Shown here: piece by piece, positions 17,408 to 27,057 of the stretch
How positions within the stretch are numbered: the first letter of the stretch is position 1
How the letters are laid out: the number at the start of each line of letters is the position of its first letter
From: SNAP01 sp049671745
GTDB lineage: Bacteria; Bacteroidota; Bacteroidia; Bacteroidales; Marinifilaceae
Direction of reading: 5' to 3'
Assembly: GCA_049671745.1 (NCBI GenBank)
Contig: JBATVL010000006.1
Span: 1-64,000 of the forward strand
DNA length: 64,000 nt
Translations under genes and position numbers: made by a program
The notes under the pieces: model-generated
Database searches by the model: none
What the model was told of the DNA's origin: nothing
The model's input: the letters and a program-made list of their open reading frames with translations, nothing else

Positions 17408-18649
17408 ATGATAGAATTCGAACAATTTACCCTAGAGAATGGATTAAAAGTAATCTTTCATCAAGATAAGACTACTCCATTTGCGGGAATTAATATATTA
17501 TATAATGTTGGTGCAAGACATGAGAATGAGGAGAAGACGGGATTTGCACATCTTTTTGAACATTTAATGTTTGGTGGTTCTGTTAATATTCCTGACTATG
17601 ATACTCCTCTTCAGAAAGCAGGTGGAGATAATAATGCTTTTACAACATCTGATTTCACTAACTATTACCTTACTGTTCCTAAAGAAAATATAGAAACAGC
17701 TTTTTGGTTAGAGTCGGACAGAATGTTGAGTCTTGATTTTAATCAAAAGAGTTTAGATACTCAGAAATCTGTTGTTATAGAAGAGTTCAGACAGAGATAT
17801 TACAACCAACCATACGGTGATATTTGGTTATATCTACGTCCACTTGCCTATAAGAAACATCCTTATAAATGGTCAGTTATTGGTAAGTCTATAGAGCATA
17901 TTGAATCGGCTAATTTGGAAGATGTTAAGAGTTTCTTCTACAAACATTATGCACCAAATAATGCAATAATGGCTGTAGCTGGTAATCTTGAGTTAGAGCA
18001 AGTAAAAGAGCTTTCTGAAAAATGGTTCTCTCCTATAGAAAGAAGAGATGTGGCTATATGCGAGAAGACTACAGAGCCAGAACAAACAGAGGCTCAATTT
18101 CTTGAATTAGAGAGAGATGTACCTATGAATGCTATTTATAAAGCTTATCATATGTGCGGTAAAGATTCTTTAGATTATTACCCTACTGATCTGTTATCAG
18201 ATGTACTTTCTAACGGCCAATCATCACGATTGTACCAAACTCTTGTTAAAGAGAAAAAAATATTCCAATCTGTAGATGCGTATATTACTGATGATATGGA
18301 AGGTGGATTATTCTTATTCTCTGGTAAGGTAGCTGACGATATAGATATTAAGGATGCTGAGAAAGAACTTATGAAAGAGATTAAACTTATCTCTGAAGAG
18401 AAAGTATCAGCATATGAATTAGAAAAAGTGAAGAACAAGATTATCTCTAATCTTATTTTCTCTGAGGTAAACTATATGAATAAAGCATTAAATCTTTGTA
18501 TATATGAACTTCTTGGAGATGCCACACAGATTAATTCAGAGAATGATAGATATCAAAATGTATGTGTAGAGGATATTCAAAATGTGGCTAAGAAGATTTT
18601 TAGACCAGAAAATTGCTCAACTATTCATTACATCAAGAAACAACAATAG
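17408..18649 (+). CDS. M16 zinc peptidase, catalytic subunit
   Basis: This insulinase/processing-peptidase family protein has the inverted zinc motif HLFEH (in GFAHLFEHLMFGG, near residue 50) and the downstream glutamate in QKSVVIEEFRQRY. Its 413 residues represent one M16B half with two M16 subdomains. There is no signal peptide, so it is cytoplasmic. It is followed after 10 nt by a second M16 gene that lacks the zinc motif, the usual catalytic/non-catalytic pair of bacterial M16B heterodimers. It begins 5 nt after the flavoenzyme stop, so it probably shares that transcript. Confidence 0.92.
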   Translation: MIEFEQFTLENGLKVIFHQDKTTPFAGINILYNVGARHENEEKTGFAHLFEHLMFGGSVNIPDYDTPLQKAGGDNNAFTTSDFTNYYLTVPKENIETAFWLESDRMLSLDFNQKSLDTQKSVVIEEFRQRYYNQPYGDIWLYLRPLAYKKHPYKWSVIGKSIEHIESANLEDVKSFFYKHYAPNNAIMAVAGNLELEQVKELSEKWFSPIERRDVAICEKTTEPEQTEAQFLELERDVPMNAIYKAYHMCGKDSLDYYPTDLLSDVLSNGQSSRLYQTLVKEKKIFQSVDAYITDDMEGGLFLFSGKVADDIDIKDAEKELMKEIKLISEEKVSAYELEKVKNKIISNLIFSEVNYMNKALNLCIYELLGDATQINSENDRYQNVCVEDIQNVAKKIFRPENCSTIHYIKKQQ

Positions 18650-18659
18650 ACGACAAAAG

Positions 18660-19934
18660 ATGATAAATAGAAAAATAGAACCTAAAATAAAGGAAACAAG
18701 TATAATTGAGACTCCTAAAGTAGAGAGTGTTCAACTTGGAAATGGTACTACCTTACATCTTGTTAATGGTGGAAGTCAGGAAATTATAAAAATAGATTTT
18801 ATTTTCCAGGCTGGTACATATTTTCAACACTCACCAGTGATTGCATCTATGTGTAGTGCTATGTTGAATGAAGGTACAGAGCAATATTCTTCTAAGGAAA
18901 TAGCAGAGATTTTTGACTTTCATGGTGCTTATATAAACACTTCAATATCTTATCATAAGGGAATAATTTCTCTTTTTTGTTTAAGTAAAGATGTAGAAAA
19001 ACTTCTTGATGTTGTAGAACAAGTTATTAAACATTCTACTTTCCCTGAGAAGGAATTCAATACTATAAAAGCGAATAGAAAGAGTTCTTTCATTGTAGAA
19101 TTAGAGAAAACATCATCACAAGCAAGGAGAGTTTTCTTAAGAAGTATTTTTGGAGACAATCACCCATATGCTAATATTGTTAGTGCTGATGATTTCGATA
19201 AACTTAAACGTCAAGATCTTATAGATTTCTATAAAGCTCAGTATTGCCCTAAAAATTGTAATATAGTTATTAGTGGAAATATCAATGAGTCGCATATAAA
19301 GGCTGTAAAAGATAGATTTAGCAATGAATATTGTGCTTCAAATCATGTATACAACCCTCAGCATTCTTTTAGTTCAATAGATAAAAAGAAACATTTTATA
19401 GAGAAAAAATCTTCCGTTCAGTCATCTATAAGAATGGGGTGTTTATCTATTAATAAGAGTCATGAGGATTTCTATGGACTAGAGGTAGTAAATACTATAT
19501 TCGGTGGATATTTTGGTTCTCGTTTAATGAGTAATATCCGAGAAGACAAGGGTTATACTTATGGGATTAGTTCTGCTATTGTAAGTCTTATAGATACAGG
19601 TTATTTTGCTATCGCAACAGATGTTGGAAACGAAGTAAAAGAAGCTACTCTTACTGAGATTTACAAAGAGATAGATATTCTTCACAATGAACTTGTTAGT
19701 GAAGAAGAATTAAACTTGGTAAGAAACTATATGACAGGCGAATTACTTCGCTCTTTAGATGGACCATTCTCCATTTCAGACCAAGTAAATAATTCCTTAT
19801 TTCTAGATTTAGATGATAATCATTACCAAAAGAACCTAGATGTAATAAGAAATATAAGTGCTGAAGAAATTCAATCTCTAGCAAAAAAATATATTAAAAA
19901 AGAAGATTTATTTGAGGTCGTAGCTGGCGCATAA
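18660..19934 (+). CDS. M16 peptidase-like, non-catalytic partner subunit
   Basis: This is the second subunit of the M16B pair. Where a catalytic subunit has HxxEH, this protein reads YFQHSPVIASMCSAM, so it cannot bind zinc in the usual way. It retains the C-terminal GGYFGSRLMSNIREDKGYTY, with the Arg/Tyr residues that complete the partner's active site in known heterodimers. The start at 18660 (MINRKIEPK) is 10 nt after the previous stop; the frame extends upstream to 18582 inside the preceding gene, which is unlikely. Its last 27 nt overlap the 3' end of the convergent exonuclease gene. Confidence 0.88.
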   Translation: MINRKIEPKIKETSIIETPKVESVQLGNGTTLHLVNGGSQEIIKIDFIFQAGTYFQHSPVIASMCSAMLNEGTEQYSSKEIAEIFDFHGAYINTSISYHKGIISLFCLSKDVEKLLDVVEQVIKHSTFPEKEFNTIKANRKSSFIVELEKTSSQARRVFLRSIFGDNHPYANIVSADDFDKLKRQDLIDFYKAQYCPKNCNIVISGNINESHIKAVKDRFSNEYCASNHVYNPQHSFSSIDKKKHFIEKKSSVQSSIRMGCLSINKSHEDFYGLEVVNTIFGGYFGSRLMSNIREDKGYTYGISSAIVSLIDTGYFAIATDVGNEVKEATLTEIYKEIDILHNELVSEEELNLVRNYMTGELLRSLDGPFSISDQVNNSLFLDLDDNHYQKNLDVIRNISAEEIQSLAKKYIKKEDLFEVVAGA

Positions 19935-20498
19935 ATCTTCATAAATCCTTAATGCAGCCCAGGCATCTGTGGCTGCATATTTTTTTTGCCCTTCAGATAA
20001 GTCTGGTTTCTCCCAATTAGAAACTTGCTGTTTCTTAGAGATCTTACCACCTAATACTATTCCACATAATTTCTTTAAAGAAATATTCTCTATACCATTT
20101 TCTTGTGCTAGAGTTTGTAACTCAACAAATGCAGCCTCTTTGAAGGCGAATAACTTTTTAAGTCCTACAATATCATCGTGAATTCCAACACCTATTTTTT
20201 TTATCTTACGAGAAGCTAAAAGGAAAGCTATCTCTGGCAATAAACCAATTATATTTAAGCGAAATAAGAATGCATGCTCTCTTGTTGAAAGTTGAAGAAG
20301 ACATACACTATTGGATTGTCCCTTCTTGAAAGATGGCTTAGTCTCCGAGTCGAAACCTATTATAGAATACTTCTTAAGGTAATTAACAGCAGCCTCTACA
20401 TCTTCTATTTTGTCTATTGTATGAATCTCTCCTTCAAAAGCCATTGACGGTAATTCTGCTAGTTCTTCTTTGGTGATTATATTCTTATATTTATCCAT
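19908..20498 (-). CDS. 3'-5' exonuclease domain protein (RNase D-like, DEDDy)
   Basis: This short (196 aa) protein consists of the 3'-5' exonuclease domain only. The acidic residues are in place: FDSETKP (motif I D and E), GVGIHDDIVGL (motif II D) and KKYAATDAWAALRIYE (motif III Y and D). It lacks the HRDC domains of full RNase D. It probably degrades or trims single-stranded RNA or DNA 3' ends; the substrate is unknown. The start codon overlaps the DUF5063 stop by one base (TAATG), so the two form a translationally coupled operon. Confidence 0.88.
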   Translation of the reverse strand: MDKYKNIITKEELAELPSMAFEGEIHTIDKIEDVEAAVNYLKKYSIIGFDSETKPSFKKGQSNSVCLLQLSTREHAFLFRLNIIGLLPEIAFLLASRKIKKIGVGIHDDIVGLKKLFAFKEAAFVELQTLAQENGIENISLKKLCGIVLGGKISKKQQVSNWEKPDLSEGQKKYAATDAWAALRIYEDLCASYDLK

Positions 20499-21106
20499 TA
20501 TTCTCCTCTTAAATCGTCTTGTCTTCTACCTATAAATGATTTATTCATATCAGGAGAATTTGTATTATTTAAATCTAAATCTGCATCAATTTCGCCTGCA
20601 AGTAAATTATGTATTACTCTTAACGAATTAACTAAAGCCTTACCCCAATATAAATCAAAACTGTCTTTAAGATCCCATAAGGCTTCATTCATAACCTCTA
20701 GTAATCCTTCTCTATAAGCAATTAAGAAATCTTTTAATGCAGAATAAATGTCAGCGAAATTTTCTGAAATACTACCTGCCTGTGGATCATCTGTTTCATG
20801 TAATCTATCTACAAAATCTTCGGCATACTCATCATACTGAGCTAGTAATGTTCTTAATCCTTCTCTTAAGTAATTCCAATCTTGTTCTGTAACAAACTTT
20901 TCTGTTTCTAGATAAGCATCAGATTCAGCTGTTGGTAATAAAACTCCTTTTAAGTATAATAAAGGGATGAACTTTCTTGAACGTTCAAGAAAATCTTTTA
21001 CATCATATTCTGAAAACTGTTCGATAAAAGCACAAAACTCTTTAGCTACAGTTACAAACTCAACTACCTCTGCACTATATACTTTATGATCAAAATTCTC
21101 TCCCAT
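20498..21106 (-). CDS. DUF5063 family protein
   Basis: This acidic, helical protein of 202 residues has no signal peptide and matches the DUF5063 pattern (EFVTVAKEFCAFIEQ, LLYLKGVLLP, DSFDLYWGKALVNSLRVIHN). The function of the family is unknown. In this phylum it is commonly found next to the exonuclease gene, as it is here with a one-base overlap. A -7 box lies at 21126-21133, only about 20 nt upstream and just past the recQ stop. Confidence 0.8.
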   Translation of the reverse strand: MGENFDHKVYSAEVVEFVTVAKEFCAFIEQFSEYDVKDFLERSRKFIPLLYLKGVLLPTAESDAYLETEKFVTEQDWNYLREGLRTLLAQYDEYAEDFVDRLHETDDPQAGSISENFADIYSALKDFLIAYREGLLEVMNEALWDLKDSFDLYWGKALVNSLRVIHNLLAGEIDADLDLNNTNSPDMNKSFIGRRQDDLRGE

Positions 21107-21125
21107 CGTCTTATTTTAATTTATG

Positions 21126-21133
21126 CAAAGTTA
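21126..21133 (-). promoter_or_regulatory. -7 promoter box for the DUF5063-exonuclease operon
   Basis: The minus strand reads TAACTTTG (TAnnTTTG), 19 nt before the start at 21106. It is wedged between that start and the recQ stop at 21138. No -33 TTG was seen. Confidence 0.45.
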
Positions 21134-21137
21134 AGAA

Positions 21138-23045
21138 CTATTCTTTATTTACGCATAAAAGTCCTGTAGAATTGTAATATACTTTATCCTCTTCTAACAA
21201 ATAGGCAATAGCTTTTAATAGGTATTCTTTACTTTCTGGCTCACTTTTTATTATTATATCTACCTTTATAGGCATTTCTGTAATATTATCTAGAAGTCTT
21301 TTTCGTAAACATTTTTCTTCTTTTGCACTAAGGATAATTTTCTTCTTTTTTAGACAAACATCACAATTTCCGCAGTCCTCACTCTCTTCCTCTCCGAAAT
21401 ATTCAACAAGAATAGAAGAACGACATCTATCTATTGAAGATGCGTAATATTTAATGTATTCTATCTTATTCTCAAATTTCTCTCTTCTATCCACATAAGC
21501 TGCCTTTGACAATTTTATATAAGAAGTAGGCAGACGTGGTTGTGTATAAGAAATATATGGTGTTTTTCTCTGTGGAATTAATTGTATTATTCCATGTGCC
21601 GACATTAAACCAAAGTATTCATAAAGAGTTTCTTTATTTATAGATAATTTGTCGCAAAGAAACTCCTCGTCTATCTTCACGAATGATACAAAGAGACCAG
21701 TATATGTTCTAAGAATTATCTTTACTAAGAGTTCGCAATTCTGGTTCTTTAAGTTGTAATGGTATAAAGCATCTCTATTAACTATAAACATTAAACGAGT
21801 GGGCGAATTAACTTCATCAGTAAGATCTAAATAACCACTTGCTTGAAGTAACTTTAAACTAGAGTATGCCTGCACTGAGTTAAACTTAAAAAGACGAGAG
21901 AACTTTAAAAGATCAAAAGCGAAAACTTTATCATTACCCTCTCCCTCTGCCACTTGTAGGAATGAGGCCAATGACTCATAACATGAAAGCACTATCTGTT
22001 TTTCTGGATAAGTATCTGTGATTCTCTTAGACCATTTTGCATCGTCTGATTTATTATAAAGCATTACTGCATAAGAGCGTTCTCCATCTCTTCCTGCTCT
22101 TCCTGCCTCTTGAAAATAAGATTCTATATTATCAGGTACATCATAATGCACAACAATACGTACATCGGGTTTGTCTATTCCCATACCAAAAGCATTAGTA
22201 GCAACAATAACCCTTTTCTTGTCAGTCATCCAAAGCTCTTGCTTTTTATTTCTATCGTAATAGGAAAGCCCAGCATTATAATATACACAAGAAATGTTCT
22301 TAGTCTCCAAATATTCAGATATCTCTTTTGTTCGCCTTCTACTTCTCACATAAACAATAGCAGATCCCTTTACTTTTTGAAGAATATTCCACAGTTGTTT
22401 ATCTTTATCGTCGGTTTGTCGAACAACATAAGAAAGATTTTCTCTCTCAAAGGATTTCCTAAAGACATTCTTTGCTTTAAATTCTAATCGCTCTTGAATA
22501 TCATCTACCACCTCTAAAGTAGCAGTTGCTGTTAGAGCTAAAACAGATAAATTAGGAAAAAGTTCTCTTATAGTTTTAATTTTCAAATAAGATGGACGGA
22601 AATCGTAACCCCATTGCGAAATACAGTGTGCCTCGTCTACAGCTAAGAAAGAAATTTTCATATGCTGTAACTTATTTATGAATTTCTCTGATGCAAGACG
22701 TTCAGGGGAAATATAAAGAAATTTCACATCTCCATAAAGACATCTGTTTATTGTGTTTGTAATCTCTTTGTAAGTTAGGCCTGTGTAAATAGCAACAGCA
22801 GGAATATCCCTTTTCTGTAAATTTTCTACCTGATCCTTCATTAGGGCAATAAGAGGAGTGATAACTATACACATTCCATCCATATCCATTGCTGGCACTT
22901 GAAAAGTAAGAGATTTACCTCCACCTGTAGGCATTAATGCTAGAGTATCTTTTCCTGATGCAATTGAATTTATTATATCCAATTGCAAAGGTCTAAAACT
23001 AGAATATCCCCAGTATTTCTTAAGTATCTTCTCGTATTTGTTCAA
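21138..23045 (-). CDS. RecQ-family ATP-dependent DNA helicase
   Basis: This is a 3'-5' SF2 DNA helicase for recombination and repair. It shows Walker A MPTGGGKSLTF, motif II DEAHCISQWGYDFRP, the aromatic-rich loop that follows it, motif III LTATAT, QEAGRAGRDG, and an RQC zinc-binding region with CRSSILVEYFG and CGNCDVC. The C-terminus lacks a clear HRDC domain; the last 40 residues form a short unknown extension. At 635 residues it fits the Bacteroidota RecQ paralogue type. A genome may hold more than one RecQ, so no strict recQ symbol is given. A -7 promoter box is at 23079-23086. Confidence 0.93.
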   Translation of the reverse strand: MNKYEKILKKYWGYSSFRPLQLDIINSIASGKDTLALMPTGGGKSLTFQVPAMDMDGMCIVITPLIALMKDQVENLQKRDIPAVAIYTGLTYKEITNTINRCLYGDVKFLYISPERLASEKFINKLQHMKISFLAVDEAHCISQWGYDFRPSYLKIKTIRELFPNLSVLALTATATLEVVDDIQERLEFKAKNVFRKSFERENLSYVVRQTDDKDKQLWNILQKVKGSAIVYVRSRRRTKEISEYLETKNISCVYYNAGLSYYDRNKKQELWMTDKKRVIVATNAFGMGIDKPDVRIVVHYDVPDNIESYFQEAGRAGRDGERSYAVMLYNKSDDAKWSKRITDTYPEKQIVLSCYESLASFLQVAEGEGNDKVFAFDLLKFSRLFKFNSVQAYSSLKLLQASGYLDLTDEVNSPTRLMFIVNRDALYHYNLKNQNCELLVKIILRTYTGLFVSFVKIDEEFLCDKLSINKETLYEYFGLMSAHGIIQLIPQRKTPYISYTQPRLPTSYIKLSKAAYVDRREKFENKIEYIKYYASSIDRCRSSILVEYFGEEESEDCGNCDVCLKKKKIILSAKEEKCLRKRLLDNITEMPIKVDIIIKSEPESKEYLLKAIAYLLEEDKVYYNSTGLLCVNKE

Positions 23046-23078
23046 TTATTAAGTATTTAGAATGTGTGTGCTTAAGTA

Positions 23079-23086
23079 CAAAATTA
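23079..23086 (-). promoter_or_regulatory. -7 promoter box of the RecQ-like gene
   Basis: The minus strand reads TAATTTTG (TAnnTTTG), 33 nt before the start codon at 23045. Confidence 0.5.
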
Positions 23087-23193
23087 ACCATTTACTGTGA
23101 TTAATTAAATGAAACTAACACATTTTAATAGAATAAGAAGATATTATAATCTTAAATTTCGTATTTTCGTCAAAATATAAAGCTAGATAACAG

Positions 23194-24036
23194 ATGAAAC
23201 AATTAATTGCACTTATAATTCTATCTTCCTTGATATTTTCTTGTTCCATAAGTGAGGAAGAAGATAATATCCCTGTTGCTAAAGTTCAAGATAAGTATTT
23301 GTTTATGAACGAAATTAAAGAAATCGTACCAAACAAAACAAGTAAAGAAGATAGTATTCTTATAGCCAATAGTTATATTAAACAATGGATAACTAAACAA
23401 CTGATTTTACAAAAAGCAGAACTTAACCTGAGTGATAACGAAAAAGATATCACTAAACTTATTGAGGATTACCGTTCTTCTATTCTTACACATAGGTATA
23501 AAGAAAAATTAATAGCACAAAAGCTTGTTTATAATTTTACTGAAGAACAATTAAAAGAGTTTTATGAGCAATATAAATTCAATTTTATACTTTCTCATAG
23601 TATTGTAAAAGCAGTATATATTAAGATTCCTAACAATGCGCCAGGACTTGAGAGGATAAAAAAAATATATAAATCAAAAGAGGGTGCTGATCAAGAAGAA
23701 CTAGAGAGTTATTGCATGATTAATGCTAATAAATATGACAATTTCAATGAGGAATGGATACCAGCTTCTAAACTCCTTAGCAAACTACCAATAGAGTATA
23801 AAAATGAAGAAAAATATTTAAAAAATCATAAGTATATAGAGGTTAAAGACGCAGAATATGTTTACTTTGTAGAGATTTATGCTATAAACTATATAAATAC
23901 ACAAGCGCCTTTTGAGTATGTAACAGACGATTTATTACAAATTGTAAAAAATAAAAAACGTCTTGAATTTGAAGCTCAATTAGAAAAAGAGATTAATGCT
24001 GAGGCTATGAAAAACAAAGCATATACCATCTATTAA
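23194..24036 (+). CDS. Lipoprotein resembling the SurA N-terminal chaperone domain
   Basis: This predicted lipoprotein has a leader ending LIFSC with the lipid-bearing cysteine near residue 17. The mature part (about 260 aa) reads like a PpiC/SurA-type chaperone: a beta strand VAKVQDKYLFMNEIKEIVP, long helices with YIKQWITKQLILQKAEL and EEQLKEFYEQYKFNF, and a C-terminal helix. I do not see a complete parvulin domain, so isomerase activity is doubtful. It is followed by a SurA-like isomerase (36 nt) and an OstA-like protein, so a role in outer-membrane protein folding in the periplasm is inferred. A near-consensus -7 box, TATTTTCG, is at 23162-23169. Confidence 0.75.
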   Translation: MKQLIALIILSSLIFSCSISEEEDNIPVAKVQDKYLFMNEIKEIVPNKTSKEDSILIANSYIKQWITKQLILQKAELNLSDNEKDITKLIEDYRSSILTHRYKEKLIAQKLVYNFTEEQLKEFYEQYKFNFILSHSIVKAVYIKIPNNAPGLERIKKIYKSKEGADQEELESYCMINANKYDNFNEEWIPASKLLSKLPIEYKNEEKYLKNHKYIEVKDAEYVYFVEIYAINYINTQAPFEYVTDDLLQIVKNKKRLEFEAQLEKEINAEAMKNKAYTIY

Positions 24037-24072
24037 CAAACAATATTTTGTAACTATTAAAAGAGAACATTA

Positions 24073-25419
24073 ATGAAAAAACTTATCTTCCTAAGTCTAA
24101 TTCTTATATCTAGCTTCTTTGTTAAAGCTCAAACAAACGTAATAGATCAGGTAATTGCAATAGTTGGTAATCAAGCTGTACTTAAATCGGATGTTGAGAA
24201 TGAATTTATAAGATACCAAGCGCAAGGAACGCTAACTGGTTCTGTTGATTTCAAAGGACAGTTATTTGAAGAAATTCTTATTCAAAAACTACTTTTGTCT
24301 CAAGCAAAAAGAGATTCTATATCTGTTACTCCTGTACAAGTAGAATCACAATTAAATTCTAGGATAGATCAATATATTAAACGTATTGGTTCTAAAGAGA
24401 AACTAGAGAAATATTTCAAGAAATCTATTATGGAGCTTAAGGATGATTTCCGTGGAGACATTCGTAATATGATGATTACTGAACAAATGAAGAATACTAT
24501 AACTAAAGATGTAAGATCTACACCTGCTGAAGTTAGAAGATATTATAAATCTCTTAATAAAGATTCATTACCTGATTTGCCAGCTCAATTAGAAGTTCAA
24601 CAGATTGTTCGTAATCCAGAAGTTTCTCTTACTGAAAAAGAAAGAATACGTAAAAAACTTAGAAATTTTAGAGATAGAATAAACAATGGAGAAAGTTTTG
24701 CTACTCTTGCAGTACTTTATTCTGAAGATAAAGGTTCTGCATCTAGAGGAGGAGAATTAGGATATACTGCTAGAGCTAAACTGGTGCCTGAATTTGCTAA
24801 TATTGCTTTCAATCTTAAAACTGATAAGGTTTCTAAAATTGTAGAAACAGAATATGGTTTTCATATTATTCAACTTATAGACAGAAAAGGAGAAAGAATA
24901 AACGTTAGACATATACTTCTTTCTGCTAAAATAGCTGCAGGAGAAAAAGAAAAAGCTATTATAAAACTTGACTCTTTAGTAAAACAAATTAAAGCAAAGA
25001 AATTTACTTTTAAAGAGGCTGCTATGCATGTATCTGATGATAAAAAGACAAAAAATAATAGTGGACTTATTGTAAATCCACAAAATGGTAGTTCTAAACT
25101 TTCTTTAGATATTCTTTCTCAATTGTCTCCAGCAACAGCTCAACAAGTTAAGAAATTAAAAGTAGGAGAAATTTCTTCAGCTTTTATTGAAGAAGGCAAA
25201 GGAAAACTTACATATAAAATTGTTAAACTTTATAAAATTCACGAGGCACATAAAGCTAATTTAGCTGACGACTGGACACAGTTCGAAAATATGCTTATTA
25301 CAGATAAAAAGAAAAAAGTTTTTGACAAGTGGGTAATAGAGAATATTGCATCTTCATATATTCATATAGATGATTCCTACCTAAAAACTGCTTTCAACTA
25401 TAAAGGATGGATTAAATAA
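24073..25419 (+). CDS. SurA-like periplasmic peptidyl-prolyl isomerase/chaperone
   Basis: The 448 residues have a signal peptide (LIFLSLILISSFFVKAQ), a SurA N-terminal domain starting VIDQVIAIVGNQAVLKSDVE, then two parvulin-type regions. The first carries YSEDKGSASRGGELGY and VETEYGFHIIQLIDRKGE, the second VRHILLSAKIA and VSDDKKTKNNSG, the latter more divergent. SurA escorts unfolded beta-barrel proteins to the BAM complex. It is the middle gene of a three-gene envelope operon, with 2 nt to the next gene. A surA assignment is likely, but Bacteroidota often have several paralogues. Confidence 0.9.
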   Translation: MKKLIFLSLILISSFFVKAQTNVIDQVIAIVGNQAVLKSDVENEFIRYQAQGTLTGSVDFKGQLFEEILIQKLLLSQAKRDSISVTPVQVESQLNSRIDQYIKRIGSKEKLEKYFKKSIMELKDDFRGDIRNMMITEQMKNTITKDVRSTPAEVRRYYKSLNKDSLPDLPAQLEVQQIVRNPEVSLTEKERIRKKLRNFRDRINNGESFATLAVLYSEDKGSASRGGELGYTARAKLVPEFANIAFNLKTDKVSKIVETEYGFHIIQLIDRKGERINVRHILLSAKIAAGEKEKAIIKLDSLVKQIKAKKFTFKEAAMHVSDDKKTKNNSGLIVNPQNGSSKLSLDILSQLSPATAQQVKKLKVGEISSAFIEEGKGKLTYKIVKLYKIHEAHKANLADDWTQFENMLITDKKKKVFDKWVIENIASSYIHIDDSYLKTAFNYKGWIK

Positions 25420-25421
25420 GC

Positions 25422-27008
25422 ATGAAAAAACAACTTATACTTGCAATTATATTGCTAGCTATTTGCCTATCAAATAATAGTTTAGCACAAAAGCAAAACA
25501 AAACAGTTAAACTACAACATGCTGATAAAGCAAGTATAAACTTGGCCAAAGGCATACAAGTGCTAACTGGTAATGTTTATCTTATTCACAAAGGCATGAA
25601 AATGTATTGTGATGTAGCATACAAATACAGTAAAACAAATTCAATAGAGGCATTTGGGAATATTCATGTAATACAGAATGATACTCTTCACATGCGTGGA
25701 GATAAGCTTTATTATGATGGGACAACTCGTTTTGCGAAGATTAGAGAGAATGTTATTCTTAATGATAAGAAAATGACTCTTAGTACCGACTTCCTAAACT
25801 ATGATGCTAATACTAATATTGGTTATTATAAAAATTTCGGTACAGTTAAAGATTCGATGAATGTACTTACTAGTAAGATTGGACAGTATTATGCAAATGA
25901 TAATAAAATTTGCTTCCAAGACTCTGTAGTTGTTGTTAATCCTGATTATACAATGACTTCAGATACTCTTACATATACAACTGATTATAAAATAGTAGAC
26001 ATTACAGGACCAACTAATATTTATGGCAAAAAGGATACTTTATACACAGAATTAGGATGGTTTAACACCATTAATAAACAAGTTAAATTAAGCAAGAATA
26101 ATAAAGCTCAAAGAGAAACTTATTTCTGTTATGGTGATAATATCTTTATAGATAATATTAAAGGTACTGCTGTTATTAAACAAAACGGTATTCTTAAAGA
26201 TAGTTTAAATCAGATAATGATTAAGGCTAATCTTATTCAAGCATATAAAAAGATAGAATATGTTGTTGCCACTCAAAGAGCGCAATTAATACAGATAGAT
26301 TCTAAGAAAGATAGTCTTTTTTTACATGCCGATACACTAAGCTTAAAGAAAGATACTATCAACACTATCTTAAAAGCATATCATAGTGTAAAATTCTACA
26401 AAAAAAGTTTACAAGGGACATGTGATTCTCTTTCGTATTCAATGAAAGACTCTATGGCGTATTTGATGAAAGATCCTATTGTATGGGCAAATAATAGTCA
26501 AATCACTGGAGATACTATACGTTTAGAGACTAGTAAAGGAGCTTTAAAGAAATTCTATGTAGATAAAAATTCCATGATAATTAACGAGGCTGACAAGGAT
26601 ATGTTCAACCAAATAAAAGGTAGAAAAATGGTTGGCTACTTTAAGAATAACTTCCTCGATTATTTAGATGTATTAGGAAATGCTGAATTATTGTATTTTC
26701 CAACCGATAAAGGAATAATCACTGCCGTAAACAAAACCAAATGTTCAGATATTCGCATAAGAATAGTAAATCGACAATTAGACGAAATTAGATATTCTAA
26801 GAAACCGGATGGAACAATATACCCACTTACTAAGATAGAGGCTGAGGATTTAAGATTAAGAGACTTTAGATGGGAAATAGATAAGCAACCTAAGAACAAA
26901 TTAGATATCTTTAAAAAAGAAACAATTGAATCTGAAAGTGAAGAGGAGCCAATTAAAAAAATGGCTAAAGAAGTTATTAAGAAATTAACTAAAGAATTTA
27001 AAAAATAA
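25422..27008 (+). CDS. OstA-like (LptA/LptD N-terminal type) envelope protein
   Basis: The 528 residues begin with a signal peptide (LILAIILLAICLSNNSLAQ). They then show repeated short beta-strand units of the LptA/OstA beta-jellyroll type, such as GNVYLIHKGMKMYCDVAYKY, AFGNIHVIQNDTLHMRGDKL and GTVKDSMNVL. Proteins of this type in Bacteroidota are annotated OstA-like and are thought to be involved in lipopolysaccharide transport across the periplasm. It lacks a C-terminal LptD barrel and ends in a lysine/glutamate-rich helix. It starts 2 nt after the SurA-like stop, so it is translationally linked to an outer-membrane biogenesis operon. Confidence 0.82.
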   Translation: MKKQLILAIILLAICLSNNSLAQKQNKTVKLQHADKASINLAKGIQVLTGNVYLIHKGMKMYCDVAYKYSKTNSIEAFGNIHVIQNDTLHMRGDKLYYDGTTRFAKIRENVILNDKKMTLSTDFLNYDANTNIGYYKNFGTVKDSMNVLTSKIGQYYANDNKICFQDSVVVVNPDYTMTSDTLTYTTDYKIVDITGPTNIYGKKDTLYTELGWFNTINKQVKLSKNNKAQRETYFCYGDNIFIDNIKGTAVIKQNGILKDSLNQIMIKANLIQAYKKIEYVVATQRAQLIQIDSKKDSLFLHADTLSLKKDTINTILKAYHSVKFYKKSLQGTCDSLSYSMKDSMAYLMKDPIVWANNSQITGDTIRLETSKGALKKFYVDKNSMIINEADKDMFNQIKGRKMVGYFKNNFLDYLDVLGNAELLYFPTDKGIITAVNKTKCSDIRIRIVNRQLDEIRYSKKPDGTIYPLTKIEAEDLRLRDFRWEIDKQPKNKLDIFKKETIESESEEEPIKKMAKEVIKKLTKEFKK

Positions 27009-27018
27009 ACAATAAAAG

Positions 27019-27050
27019 AAATAGCCTATTATATAAATAATAGGCTATTT
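27019..27050. terminator. Bidirectional hairpin between the OstA-like gene and the DUF2795 gene
   Basis: A perfect 13-bp stem, AAATAGCCTATTA / TAATAGGCTATTT with a 6-nt loop, is flanked by A-rich and T-rich runs. It lies between convergent genes ending at 27008 and 27058. Confidence 0.85.
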
Positions 27051-27057
27051 TTTATTC

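Noticed and set aside
19908..19934. Functional antisense overlap between the M16 partner gene and the exonuclease gene
   Set aside because: A 27-nt convergent overlap of 3' ends is common in compact genomes and needs no special explanation.
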